In this document: piece after piece, positions 36,616-45,897 of the stretch
Position numbering within the stretch: position 1 is the first letter of the stretch
How the letters are laid out: each line of letters opens with the position of its first letter
Source: Verrucomicrobiota bacterium
GTDB lineage: Bacteria; Verrucomicrobiota; Verrucomicrobiia; Chthoniobacterales; Xiphinematobacteraceae
Assembly: GCA_023269545.1 (NCBI GenBank)
Contig: JAHFTB010000001.1
Span: forward strand, 93,105 to 157,104
Direction of reading: 5' to 3'
Length of the DNA: 64,000 nucleotides
The notes under the pieces: generated by a model
The model's database searches: none
The model's input: the letters and a program-made list of their open reading frames with translations, nothing else
What the model was told of the DNA's origin: nothing
Program-made: the position numbers and the translations under genes

Positions 36616-36972
36616 CTCCGATTTCTTAATTTATGGCAATGGAGAAAAATTGGACTTTTCTACTCCTTATCGCCTCTTTTTTCGTATTCCCAAACACAGA
36701 TAACGAAATTTTCCAGGATCGATCACCGTTAACGCAGCTCCCCTCCGAAAAAGGTAAGCCATATTGGGATGAAGCATGCAGGATTGAGTTGCGATGTGGA
36801 AATTCTCATGGCAAAAAAGGAGGGCTCTTCCTAGGCAGCTGTTTAGGAGACCCCACAGCCAGACCCCACAACCTAAAAAAAGCTGCGAATTGCCCCAAGA
36901 ACTGCATGGATCTCATCATGTGCTCTCCTTAAAAAAAGCCCAGCTCCCTAGCAGAATCCGCTCCACCCATTT
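36616..36972. other. Intergenic region with a repeat family 3 copy
   Basis: This 357 bp stretch contains no gene I can support. A small open frame (36633-36932) has no coding signature. From about 36868 it carries CCCCACAACCTAAAAAAAGC, TGCGAATTGCCCC and AGAACTGCATGGATC, followed by CTTAAAAAAAGCCCAGCTCC near 36931. These match, in order, the pieces of the copy at 47741-47818. Confidence 0.55.
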
Positions 36973-37839
36973 ATGAATGCTAACTTATTTCAAATCTTAA
37001 TCTTAGGCCTCGTCCAGGGAGCGGCGGAGCTGCTCCCCGTTTCCAGTTCCGCCCACGTCATTGTGGTGGAGAAACTCATGGGACTCGATCCCTCTACGCC
37101 GGAAATGACTTTTCTTCTGGTCATGCTGCATACGGGAACCATGATCGCGGTGATCTGTTATTTCCGGAAGGCGTGGAAGCAAAATTTTTTCGGTTCTTGG
37201 GAAAAATTCCGTTCCGCACTTGTCCATATCCTCATTGCTACCTTCGTGACAGGCGTAGTAGGTCTTTTTCTTCAATTTCTCATCGAGAAAGTTTTCCTCC
37301 GACATCATGGCACAGCAGCGGAAGTGGAGATGCTATTTGGCCAACTTCCTCTCATTGCAGCGGCGTTGAGCTGCGTCGGACTGCTCATCGTGATTTCGGG
37401 CATCTTGGATGAGAAAAATCCTAAACAGGGATCACTCACCTCCGGAAAATCGGCGTGGATCGGTGCCGTACAAGGCCTCTGTCTCCCCTTCCGTGGATTT
37501 TCGCGTTCCGGAGCCACGATATCCGCCGGTCTGCTGGCCGGAATTTCTCGCCGCAAATGTGAAGAATTTAGCTTTGCTTTAGTCGTGGTCCTCACCCCTC
37601 CGGTCATTGCGAAAGAGCTCTGGCGTTTACTCAAATCGCGTTCTGACATTGCCCATCCGCTCCATCTCGCGCATCTTCTTGTGCCAGGTCTATTCGGTAT
37701 GGTGTGCAGCTTTGTAGCCGGACTTCTTGCGCTGTGGCTTCTTTCCAATTGGTTGGAAATAGGACGTTGGAAATTTTTCGGCTTCTATTGTTTCGCCTTT
37801 GCTCTCGTGGTCTTCGTAATTGCAAAATGCGGACTCTGA
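36973..37839 (+). CDS. uppP: Undecaprenyl-diphosphatase (UppP/BacA)
   Basis: A 288-residue multi-spanning membrane protein. The two family signatures are QGAAELLPVSSSAH (residues ~15-28) and GLCLPFRGFSRSGATI, including the catalytic Glu and Ser/Arg residues. It recycles the undecaprenyl carrier for peptidoglycan and surface glycan synthesis. The first motif has AEL where TEF is more usual. It is monocistronic in this window. Confidence 0.95.
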   Translation: MNANLFQILILGLVQGAAELLPVSSSAHVIVVEKLMGLDPSTPEMTFLLVMLHTGTMIAVICYFRKAWKQNFFGSWEKFRSALVHILIATFVTGVVGLFLQFLIEKVFLRHHGTAAEVEMLFGQLPLIAAALSCVGLLIVISGILDEKNPKQGSLTSGKSAWIGAVQGLCLPFRGFSRSGATISAGLLAGISRRKCEEFSFALVVVLTPPVIAKELWRLLKSRSDIAHPLHLAHLLVPGLFGMVCSFVAGLLALWLLSNWLEIGRWKFFGFYCFAFALVVFVIAKCGL

Positions 37840-37938
37840 ATGCGTGTGCCTTTGCCTTTGGTGAAACAACTTTTTCCCGGCATCTTCAAAGACGTCCTTT
37901 TCGCTCAACATTCTGAGGATACATTCGCCTGATACTCG

Positions 37939-40629
37939 ATGAATCCTATCTTTGATCATATTCCTTCTCTCTCTGTTCCCTTGGGGATTGTGACCTTCCT
38001 CTTTACCGATATAGAAGGGAGTTCTCTACTTTGGGAGCGCTCTCCGGATGCTATGGCAGCAGTGATTGCTCGGCATGATCAACTGCTCACTTCACTCTGT
38101 GCCGAAAAAAATGGCTACGTGTTTAAACGAATGGGCGATGGAATTTGTGTTGCTTTTGAAACACCTTTATCGGCGCTTACCACCGCCATTCGGATACAGC
38201 ACGCACTCGCAATCGAGTGCTGGCAAGGCATTCCTCGTCTCAAAGTACGCATTGGTATTCATACTGGCGTTGCTGTCTGGCGCGAAAACGATTATTTTGG
38301 ACAAACACTCAATCGTATTTCGCGTATTATGTCCGCCGCACATGGTGGACAAATCCTTATTTCAGGGTTAACCACTGAATTATTAAAGGATTTTCCTAGC
38401 AACGACTGGTCATTGCGCCATCTGGGAGAACATCGTTTAAAAGGGCTTGAGCGCCCTGAGCATCTGTACCAAGTGCTCAGCAAGAACTTGGAATCGCACT
38501 TTGCCCCCCCTCGAACGCTTGAGGAAATTCCCAATAATCTTCCCAGGCTCACAACAAGTTTTATCGGTCGTGTTAAGGAATTAGATGAAGTCAAACGATT
38601 GCTCGAATCTCATGCTTTGCTGACCTTAGTAGGCCCCGGCGGTACTGGAAAAACCCGGATGTCTCTCGAAGCTGCCACGGATGTGGTTGCGAACTATCCG
38701 GATGGAGCCTGGGTGGTTGAGCTAGCCCTCATTCCGGAGAACCATCGTGTTCTCGAGGCTACCACTGCCGTATTCGACCTACGTTCCGCGGGAAAGGCAG
38801 GTCACGAAGAAGTATTACTCAACTATCTCCGCCCCAAACAGCTTTTGCTGCTTTTGGATAATTGTGAACACGTTACCGCTGGCTGCGCGGAACTTACTCG
38901 AAAAATTCTGCGTCATTGCCCCAAGGTACATGTCCTTGCGACGAGCCGCAATCCACTTGGAGTTTCGGGCGAAGCCGTCTGGAGTGTTCCCCCACTTGGG
39001 CTAGCCATCTCAGATTCTCAACTTTTGGAACATGACCCAGCTTTAATCGAACAGATCTCTCATTATGATGCTGTGAAACTTTTCGTCGACCGCGCGGTCG
39101 CTGCCAAACCGGACTTCGCCATTACTCCGCAAAACGCCCTCTCAGTTGCAAAAATCTGTTTTCGATTGGATGGAATCCCCCTCGCCATCGAACTTGCAGC
39201 AGCTCGCATAAAAGTCATGACCGCAGAACAAATTGTCGAGCGGCTGAAGAGGGGATTTGGATTCTTACGCTCACATCAAGAAGATGTCCTTCCACATCAG
39301 CAAACCTTAAAAAAACTCATCGACTGGAGCTATGAACTTCTGACTCCTCAGGAACAAATTCTCTTACTCCGCATGGCTGTTTTCGGTCGAGGACGGACTC
39401 TGAAAGCAGTAGAAGCGGTCTGCTCCGGCCACGGGATAGATCGCGAAGAAATCATCGATCTGATTCAGCAACTTATCGATAAGTCTCTTCTCTCCGTTGA
39501 AGAGGGGGCGGCTCACGAACCCCGTTACACACTCACAGAAACTGTCTGGGAATTCATTCGTGAAAAATTTGAAGCAAGTGCCGAATTCAACCGTATCCAA
39601 GAGCGCCATCTTGACTATTTCCTCGCATATGCTGAAGAGATCAGGCCTAAGCTTCTTACCAAGGACCAACTCCACTGGTTAGAGGTTGCATATGCGGAAC
39701 GGACCAATTTTCAAAGAGCGTTTGAACATGCTTTAGTGACCCCATCCGGCCCTGAAAAATCCCTTCGACTCGTCAGTGCTTTGGAAAGGCTTTGGGAAAT
39801 TCAAGGAAATTTGCGAGAATCGCTGAACCACGCCCGCCGCGCCCTGGAACGGCCCGGAGCTGATCAACCCACCGTATTCCGTGCTAATGCCCTGCTTGCA
39901 GCTGGACGCCTCTGCTGGTGCCTGGACCTCAATGACGATGCACGTCGCTTTTATCAACTCAGTGCGGACTTATATCAAAAACACGGCATCGAACCACAAA
40001 CAGAACTCGCTCGATGTCTCTTGGGATTCATCGAGCGCAATGACGGACATATCGACATCGCCGAGCAGCTTTTCCGTTCAGGACTGGCGGCCGGTCGGCG
40101 CTTTCACCATCCTTTTCTGACCGCCGTATCGTTAAACGGTCTGGGCACCATTGCTCAGGACCGCGGGGACTATCCCCAAGCCCGTCAGTTCAAGGAAGAA
40201 AGTTTGAACCTGTATCGGCAGGTAGGCGATCGCTGGGTCTTAGCTATTATCCTATGGGGAGTAGCTCGCGCCGCCCTGGCTCAAGAAGACGTATGCACCG
40301 CAACCAATGCATTGGAAGAACTCCTCGTGACCGCACGAAACTTTAAAAATCGGTGGCTCATTCGTTATGCATTAAATGGATTTGGACATCTCAAACTTTT
40401 TTTGGGGAAACCTCGCCAAGCAGCACGGATTCTTGCAACAGCAGAGGTCTTGGGAGAAGAACTGGGTCTTGGATCCCTCACTATTAAAGAAGCCGAGCAC
40501 GAGAACGTTCTCCACAGTCTACGAGAATTACTCCCCTCAGAAGAACTGGCGGATATTTGGCGGGAAGGGCGCAGTGTAAATCTGATGCAGCTCATGGAAG
40601 AGCTCGAAATTACCAAGGGACCGCGATAG
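37939..40629 (+). CDS. Class III nucleotidyl cyclase fused to ATPase and TPR domains
   Basis: An 896-residue multi-domain regulator. Residues ~15-190 are a class III adenylate/guanylate cyclase catalytic domain with metal Asp in FLFTDIEGS and KRMGDGICVAF and the transition-state segment LNRISRIMSAAHGGQI. Residues ~210-500 are a STAND/NB-ARC-type ATPase (P-loop VGPGGTGKTRM, Walker B LLLLLDNCEHV, ATSRNPLG). The remainder is TPR-like helical repeats. No C-terminal DNA-binding domain is present, unlike LuxR-type relatives. Such proteins are signal-responsive ATPase switches; cyclase activity is likely intact by motif. Target and signal are unknown. No membrane span is seen. Confidence 0.92.
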   Translation: MNPIFDHIPSLSVPLGIVTFLFTDIEGSSLLWERSPDAMAAVIARHDQLLTSLCAEKNGYVFKRMGDGICVAFETPLSALTTAIRIQHALAIECWQGIPRLKVRIGIHTGVAVWRENDYFGQTLNRISRIMSAAHGGQILISGLTTELLKDFPSNDWSLRHLGEHRLKGLERPEHLYQVLSKNLESHFAPPRTLEEIPNNLPRLTTSFIGRVKELDEVKRLLESHALLTLVGPGGTGKTRMSLEAATDVVANYPDGAWVVELALIPENHRVLEATTAVFDLRSAGKAGHEEVLLNYLRPKQLLLLLDNCEHVTAGCAELTRKILRHCPKVHVLATSRNPLGVSGEAVWSVPPLGLAISDSQLLEHDPALIEQISHYDAVKLFVDRAVAAKPDFAITPQNALSVAKICFRLDGIPLAIELAAARIKVMTAEQIVERLKRGFGFLRSHQEDVLPHQQTLKKLIDWSYELLTPQEQILLLRMAVFGRGRTLKAVEAVCSGHGIDREEIIDLIQQLIDKSLLSVEEGAAHEPRYTLTETVWEFIREKFEASAEFNRIQERHLDYFLAYAEEIRPKLLTKDQLHWLEVAYAERTNFQRAFEHALVTPSGPEKSLRLVSALERLWEIQGNLRESLNHARRALERPGADQPTVFRANALLAAGRLCWCLDLNDDARRFYQLSADLYQKHGIEPQTELARCLLGFIERNDGHIDIAEQLFRSGLAAGRRFHHPFLTAVSLNGLGTIAQDRGDYPQARQFKEESLNLYRQVGDRWVLAIILWGVARAALAQEDVCTATNALEELLVTARNFKNRWLIRYALNGFGHLKLFLGKPRQAARILATAEVLGEELGLGSLTIKEAEHENVLHSLRELLPSEELADIWREGRSVNLMQLMEELEITKGPR

Positions 40630-40715
40630 GAGAAAATCACTCTATGGCGAATTGAGTACCTCGCGTCATTCAATGCTTCCTTATGCCACACAGCAGCAGA
40701 GACTGTATGCCATTA

Positions 40716-40949
40716 CTATCCGTGATGACAACCGCAGCCCCCGGAGCCACAACCTGCCGACGTCTCTGAATTTTGCGAACGTGAAGAAATTCCCATGACA
40801 CCTAAGCCTCCTGTGATCACTCGGCGCACCCGCTTGCCGTTGGTCGGATGTTGGGTAAATGCCGCATCCCGCATGCTTTGCCGGATTTCAAACAATTCCG
40901 GCTCCTCTTCCGGTGTTTCTGGAATAGTCTCGTATATATAGGTAGGCAC
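40716..40949 (-). CDS. FmdB-like small protein with degenerate zinc ribbon
   Basis: A 77-residue protein starting GTG at 40949 with VPTYIYETIP, matching the PTYEYRC start of the FmdB zinc ribbon family. The family's two Cys-x-x-Cys pairs are absent; those positions read IPETPEEE and TQHPTNGK. The family's KVRRxISGG segment is kept (KRVRRVITGG). A new tail, CGSGGCGCHHG, carries three cysteines and two histidines. It may bind metal through the tail instead. The TTG at 40955 is an alternative start. Confidence 0.75.
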   Translation of the reverse strand: MPTYIYETIPETPEEEPELFEIRQSMRDAAFTQHPTNGKRVRRVITGGLGVMGISSRSQNSETSAGCGSGGCGCHHG

Positions 40950-41074
40950 TCTCAAATGAATCTCAAATTGAACATGGGGCTGTCTAGCTCACTCCATCAT
41001 TTTTTCCAGGAATGGGCCCTCCTTAAGAAGAGATTTCTCCATCTTTCCGCCATTGTCTCTTTTTGGACTGGCTC

Positions 41075-42775
41075 TTACAGTCCACCGTGGCGCCAAATAG
41101 AAAAGATAAGTCGGAGGCACATATAGACTCCGAAGCACCACCCGATCATTCCGGGAAGAGAAACTCCATGTAAGAGTGGAGGAATGTGTGCCAGCGCAAT
41201 AATACTGGAGCAAATTAATACGGAGGCTGTTAAAATGGCATTCACCAACCGATTAGCGATAGAATCTAATGTTTCCCGCAAAGGCTCAAAGCCTTTGGGA
41301 TCAATTTTATGCTCAAGAGGAATGCTATATTTTCCTCGTTTGAGATTTTCGTAAAATCTTTGAAAATCGTGAGGAAATTTTTTCAAAAAATCCACCGACT
41401 CGTCCAAGAGACGCCATGTCAGTTTCCAAATAGCACCTACCGATAATCGATTTCGCAGAATGCGCGTCGCATAGGGCTCCCCTAGCAAAATAAAATTTAA
41501 ATCCGGATTGAGCAAAATCCCAATGTTCTGAACCTGTGCCAATGCCTTAATCCCCATGTAAAAAGAGGACTTCATCCGCAGATGGTTGTGCCGAAGCAGA
41601 GCTAAAAGCCTGTTGAAAACATGGGAAAGATTGAGCTCCCGTAAGGGGCGATTGAGGTGTTCCTCAGAAAAACTCTCCACTTCCAACAGCATTTTCTCAG
41701 AATCTTGCGCCACTCCTTCTTCAGACATCTCAAGAATCGCCCGCATAGTGAGCCGATAATCCTTTTCTCCCAGGCCAAGAATTAATGTCGCAACACTTTC
41801 ACGAAAAGTAACACTTAAAGTTCCCATCATTCCGTAATCATATAATCCCACCGCTCCTCCTTCCATGACGGTCATATTCCCAGGGTGCGGATCACCGTGG
41901 AAAAATCCATGCGTAAAAATCATTTCATAAATGAGACCGGTAATATTTTCCGAAAGAATGACGGGGTCTATATCCAAGCGACGCAATTGAGAAACACGGT
42001 TCACCCGCGCTCCCTTTAAAAAGTCCATTACAACTACTTTTGATGTAGTCAAATGTCGATATATCCGAGGAACAATAATATTTGGATTGCCATCGAATTG
42101 CTCCCGAAAACGCTCGGCATTCGAAGCTTCGTTTTTAAAATCCATCTCCTTATACAAAGCAGCGATAAATTCCTGAACAATCCCACGTGGGTTTAATCCT
42201 GCAATTTCGGCAACATGCCGTTCTAAGAAGCTCGAAAAATCCATCAAAATAGCGGTATCCTGCTCAATAAGTTTTAAAAGATCGGGCCGCTGCACTTTGA
42301 CCGCCACCTCTGTTTCATCGAGCAGCCGGGCATGATAAACCTGAGCTATTGATGCACCGGCTATTGGCTGATCATCAAATCCGAAAAATAACTTTTCAAT
42401 AGACGCACCTAACTCCGTCTCAATAATGTCCCGAGCTTCCTGAGTCGGAAACGGGGGTACGGAATCCTGCAATTTACACAGTTCCTCGTAGTAATCATCG
42501 GTAATGAGATCTCGACGGGAACTCAACATCTGGCCAAACTTAATGAAGGTGGGCCCTAATTCCTCCAATGCCAGTCGAAGACGCACCGATATGGGGTTTT
42601 CTAAGTCCATTTTGGTGGGAGGCGAGACATTGGCCTCAGTTCCTAGCAATCGCTGCAAAACCACTAGTTTGAGAACATCCGCAAAGCCATATTTAAAAAG
42701 CACGCGTAGAATTTCGCGATAGCGTGGCATATGGGCAGCAAAATCCACTGCTGAGCGGAGCGTATCCCAAATCAT
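41075..42775 (-). CDS. ubiB: ABC1/UbiB-family kinase-like protein
   Basis: A 566-residue atypical kinase with family markers in order: the KxGQ motif FIKFGQMLSSR near residue 77, the alanine-rich-loop equivalent IAGASIAQVYHA, the catalytic HGFFHGDPHPGNM, and the metal Asp in GLYDYGMMG. The C-terminus has two membrane segments (residues ~515-560). UbiB-type proteins support quinone biosynthesis; the gene symbol is by family. It lies upstream of no obvious quinone genes here. ATG 42775. Confidence 0.9.
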   Translation of the reverse strand: MIWDTLRSAVDFAAHMPRYREILRVLFKYGFADVLKLVVLQRLLGTEANVSPPTKMDLENPISVRLRLALEELGPTFIKFGQMLSSRRDLITDDYYEELCKLQDSVPPFPTQEARDIIETELGASIEKLFFGFDDQPIAGASIAQVYHARLLDETEVAVKVQRPDLLKLIEQDTAILMDFSSFLERHVAEIAGLNPRGIVQEFIAALYKEMDFKNEASNAERFREQFDGNPNIIVPRIYRHLTTSKVVVMDFLKGARVNRVSQLRRLDIDPVILSENITGLIYEMIFTHGFFHGDPHPGNMTVMEGGAVGLYDYGMMGTLSVTFRESVATLILGLGEKDYRLTMRAILEMSEEGVAQDSEKMLLEVESFSEEHLNRPLRELNLSHVFNRLLALLRHNHLRMKSSFYMGIKALAQVQNIGILLNPDLNFILLGEPYATRILRNRLSVGAIWKLTWRLLDESVDFLKKFPHDFQRFYENLKRGKYSIPLEHKIDPKGFEPLRETLDSIANRLVNAILTASVLICSSIIALAHIPPLLHGVSLPGMIGWCFGVYMCLRLIFSIWRHGGL

Positions 42776-42882
42776 CCCCCACCGTGTCCCGTAGTCTGAG
42801 GTAAAGTAAAGACGGAATTATAGCGAAACCAGCCACCAGCAACTTTAGGACTGCGTAGTTTATAAAACTAATGGACAGGCTC

Positions 42883-44091
42883 TTACAGATCACCCTCTTT
42901 CTTTTTTTCTGATTTTTCCGTGAGGAAACGTATTGCTTGATCCGCACGAGGAAATCTCAGGATCACATTCACTCCCTTGCCTTCAGTGCTCTCGATCCCC
43001 ATCTCTCCACCGTGTGCTTGCACGACGCGGCGAACAATCATAAGCCCCAAGCCCGAGCCAGATTCCCGGGTCGTAAAATAGGGTTCAAAAATGCGCGACA
43101 TGTTATTCATTGGAATGCCAGGACCAGTATCAGAAAAAATCACAAAAATATGAGATTCATCCGCTCCCGTACGCATCCGCAAGATTCCTCCGGTTTTCAT
43201 AGCCTGAACAGCATTTCGGATGATGTTATAAAATGCCTGCTTGATTTGATCGCAATCTACCCGCAGGGCGGGCAATGAACGATCTAACTCCAGTTCCACC
43301 AAAACATCGCGATTGGAAATCTCCACTTTCAAAAATGCAACGGCTTGCTCCACAAGGCGATTTAAGTTTTCAAGGCTCAACTTTAGGGGTTGAGGACGAA
43401 TCGCCCGCAAAAATTGAGTGATAATCTGGTCTAGCCTAGCGACCTCATGCCGAGCCACTTCGACCGACTTTTTCAGTTGATTGCGAACCCGCCCTGGCAG
43501 CTTTTTCATACGGCGACTCATGAGCTGCAAATGAATGTCCAAGGAATTCAAAGGATTGCCAATTTCGTGCGCAACTCCTGCGGCTAACAGTGTCAAAGCG
43601 GAAAACCGCTCCGACTCAATGGCCGCCTGAGTCGTACGACGCGTTTCCGTAATATCTCGCAGGATGATCCCACGCCCTTCCAATTCCGCATCCGTTTGGT
43701 CATTCGCTTCGCCCATAAGTGGCACCACATAGAAATTAAGAAACCGGTGTTGAGGATAAAAAACTTCCAAATCACGATTGGCACTTTCTGCCGCCGCAGA
43801 AAGCGCTGCTTCCAATCCACGGACCACTTCTCCAATAGGACGTCCCACACTCGGCTCTTCCTGAATTCCAAAAAATGTGCAGGCCGCCCGATTGAGATAA
43901 AGAATCTTTCCTTGGGAATCCGTGACAATGACACCTTCCAAAATCGCATTGAAAATCGTTTCCAAAAAACCCTTTTCCCTGGCCAATTCCTCCAAATAAA
44001 CTTGGACCTCCCCCGGATCAACCCGTTGAATCCGTTCCAATAACTTTTCAAGAAATCCGCGTTTCATCGGTTTCCAGAATGACATGCGCAT
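42883..44091 (-). CDS. PAS-domain histidine kinase
   Basis: A 402-residue cytoplasmic sensor kinase without membrane spans. A PAS domain (about residues 45-155; FNAILEGVIVTDSQGKILYLN) precedes the dimerisation helix with phospho-acceptor His in GVAHEIGNPLNSL. The ATP-binding domain follows: N box FYNIIRNAVQAM, G1 FSDTGPGI, and G2 ESGSGLGLMIVRR. It resembles NtrB/AtoS-type kinases. No response-regulator gene is adjacent, so its partner is unknown. Confidence 0.93.
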   Translation of the reverse strand: MRMSFWKPMKRGFLEKLLERIQRVDPGEVQVYLEELAREKGFLETIFNAILEGVIVTDSQGKILYLNRAACTFFGIQEEPSVGRPIGEVVRGLEAALSAAAESANRDLEVFYPQHRFLNFYVVPLMGEANDQTDAELEGRGIILRDITETRRTTQAAIESERFSALTLLAAGVAHEIGNPLNSLDIHLQLMSRRMKKLPGRVRNQLKKSVEVARHEVARLDQIITQFLRAIRPQPLKLSLENLNRLVEQAVAFLKVEISNRDVLVELELDRSLPALRVDCDQIKQAFYNIIRNAVQAMKTGGILRMRTGADESHIFVIFSDTGPGIPMNNMSRIFEPYFTTRESGSGLGLMIVRRVVQAHGGEMGIESTEGKGVNVILRFPRADQAIRFLTEKSEKKKEGDL

Positions 44092-44244
44092 TCAGTCCCC
44101 GTCAAACACGTGTGTCATTTCAGTTTTTTTCGGAAGGAAATTTCAGGGATTTTGCCATTGCGAAGTGAAAAACAGTCAATGCAACCTGTAGTTTTCTTTG
44201 TGGCAGCAAGTTGCGCAACCAGCAGATCCGTACGATACTCAAAT

Positions 44245-44823
44245 ATGAACCACTTTATTCTCACCCTCCTGCTCACCCTCTTAAGCCTAATCTGGCCGTT
44301 ATCGATTTTGCAGGCTAGTTCCTGCGGAGGAAATCGCAACATAGGATTCAGCGGCAATTTCCAACCATTTGAAATTCCTGCAGTAGACGAAATCGTTCCA
44401 GTAGATGAATTTACTCTAAAAGTGAATCGGGTGAAATGGAGTATTCAAACGATGCCCACAAAATCTCCGACAGCCGTTTTTAGAGATAAAAACACTACTG
44501 TTCGTGCTCTCCGTTTACCACCATTACCGCCTGGCACCACCCTCCGAGATCTTGCTTTCCTCACTGCCCCCTCCACCAGCCACAATATGCGTTTGGAAAA
44601 TATTCGAACCACATTTGCCGTATCCGGTGTAAAAGCAAGCTATGGAGGCTCCCCCAATGTGTTCAGTCAGAACCTCCAACTCGTCCGTTATTATTTTCAG
44701 CAGAAATCCGGCCAAATTCTCTGTTTTGAAGTTCAGCCCACAACAAAATCCGCCGATTGGTACAGCGCTAATCATTTAATTCTAAATACCTTGGAACACA
44801 GGAATTCAGATATGGGTTCGTAG
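44245..44823 (+). CDS. Secreted hypothetical protein
   Basis: A 192-residue protein starting at ATG 44245 with a clear signal peptide (FILTLLLTLLSLIWPLSILQASS). A free cysteine follows (SSCGG), but not in a typical lipobox. The mature region is beta-rich. I do not recognise a family. It is followed by a strong hairpin and a convergent chaperone-like gene. An earlier in-frame start at 44110 would add an odd cysteine-rich extension and is not favoured. Confidence 0.62.
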   Translation: MNHFILTLLLTLLSLIWPLSILQASSCGGNRNIGFSGNFQPFEIPAVDEIVPVDEFTLKVNRVKWSIQTMPTKSPTAVFRDKNTTVRALRLPPLPPGTTLRDLAFLTAPSTSHNMRLENIRTTFAVSGVKASYGGSPNVFSQNLQLVRYYFQQKSGQILCFEVQPTTKSADWYSANHLILNTLEHRNSDMGS

Positions 44824-44825
44824 AC

Positions 44826-44890
44826 CCTACGGCCTAAAAAAAGCCGTGAATGGATCCTCAGAACTGGGACCAGTGATCCCAGTTCTTAGG
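44826..44890. terminator. Bidirectional hairpin between convergent genes (family 3 repeat)
   Basis: CCTCAGAACTGGGA (44856-44869) pairs with TCCCAGTTCTTAGG (44877-44890) in 13 of 14 positions around a 7 base loop. It sits between two convergent genes (ending at 44823 and 44921), where it could stop transcription from both sides. The left part, CGGCCTAAAAAAAGCCG, is itself a small inverted repeat and matches the start of other family 3 copies. Confidence 0.6.
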
Positions 44891-44920
44891 ACTTATTTGC
44901 AACCTTTATGCCGTGGGATT

Positions 44921-45394
44921 TTAAACAAAGGGGAGATAGTGATCTCCTCCTCCTGAAGAATCGGTAGTATCTGTGGCTGGGGGGCCACCAAATTCACGAC
45001 GCCGGCAGTTCGTATGCCAGGTGGTAGCAGTCCGCGCAAAGTTCTGCAAAACTTGATCAAATACTTCCAGGCTCACTCCATTGCCCGAGATAGTCTCGAG
45101 AAGAAGAAATTCATTAGCATTTTCATCAAAAGCAAATCTGCAATTACAGGTGCGGTGTAAGGCATAATTGCCAGACAAAAGTGCTTTCATGAGCTCAGAC
45201 TCAACGTCAAAATCGATAGATGGCAGAGAACTATACACATAGAGCGTCTGCGCATCGCTCGAAAGCTCGAAATCTAAGTTGACTGTTTCATCTAAGACAA
45301 CTCTGCAAAGGCCAGCGTCGTCTAATTTCATTTCCGGCAGACCTACCCTCGCTCCAAATTGCCGGATTAATTCTTCAAATACGTTTGTTTCCAT
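44921..45394 (-). CDS. CesT-like type III secretion chaperone
   Basis: A 157-residue acidic protein whose first ~128 residues follow the CesT/Tir class I chaperone pattern: FEELIRQFGARVGLPEMKL, CRVVLDE, a strand region with LYVYSSLPSI, the SELMKALLSGNYAL helix, the FAFDENANEFLLLETI strand, and the final long helix SLEVFDQVLQNFARTATTW. Class I chaperones are small acidic cytoplasmic dimers that keep effectors ready for secretion. The last 25 residues are a Gly/Thr-rich tail not typical of the family. It appears alone; a cognate effector is not adjacent, although the secreted protein gene at 44245 faces it. The assignment is by pattern recognition and is not certain. Confidence 0.65.
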   Translation of the reverse strand: METNVFEELIRQFGARVGLPEMKLDDAGLCRVVLDETVNLDFELSSDAQTLYVYSSLPSIDFDVESELMKALLSGNYALHRTCNCRFAFDENANEFLLLETISGNGVSLEVFDQVLQNFARTATTWHTNCRRREFGGPPATDTTDSSGGGDHYLPFV

Positions 45395-45897
45395 CAGATT
45401 TTTTCCATTTCAAGCGGTAATACCCGCATGCTTTCTCGTTTATTTGTTCTTTTGCAAACTGGGATCCACCTTCAAGTGTTATGAAAAGGGGCATATCTAC
45501 CAGTTGCGTATTCAACAAGTTGCATCTGCAGGGTTATGCAAAAACCCTCGCTATGCGAAAGTGGAAAAAGGAGGACAGAATACCCAGTTCTCAGAAGCTG
45601 ATCGAACTCAGCCGTAGAGAAATCGAGAGGCACTGGCTATAGCGAAAATCCTATAAAAGCGAGCCATGCATTTGATGCACTTAGCTCCCACCAAGTCGCA
45701 TCTTTACGGGCTGACTTCAGTAGAATCTACCTCGGTCATTCCCCGCGGCTCCGTGTTGCCTGGGATTTTCGATTCAGGCGGGGCACAATACGCAAACCCT
45801 CTCTGAAAATATGGATTCTGTTTTGTAACAATGCTCGGACCAAAAATGACGACAAAGTCGAACTCATTTTATAGGTGCTTCGCTATATCTAGCGGAA
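45395..45897. other. Intergenic region with short repeats and a transposase-like remnant
   Basis: About 500 bp with no intact gene. A short frame from ATG 45554 (RKWKKEDRIPSSQKLIEL) ends after 29 codons at a TATAGCGAAAATCC repeat (45638-45658), whose relatives lie at 5326 and 46991. Another repeat, TGCCTGGGATTTTCG, lies at 45757-45771. A final motif, CGCTATATCTAGCGG, lies next to the following gene. I read this as a graveyard of small mobile-element fragments. Confidence 0.4.

Noticed and set aside
36633..36932. Open frames of 99 and 60 codons upstream of uppP
   Set aside because: They overlap a repeat present at other loci, have no recognisable protein pattern and disagree in frame, so no gene is supported.
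45554..45643. 29-codon frame as an intact gene
   Set aside because: It ends at a repeat and has no conserved partner; at most it is a transposase remnant.
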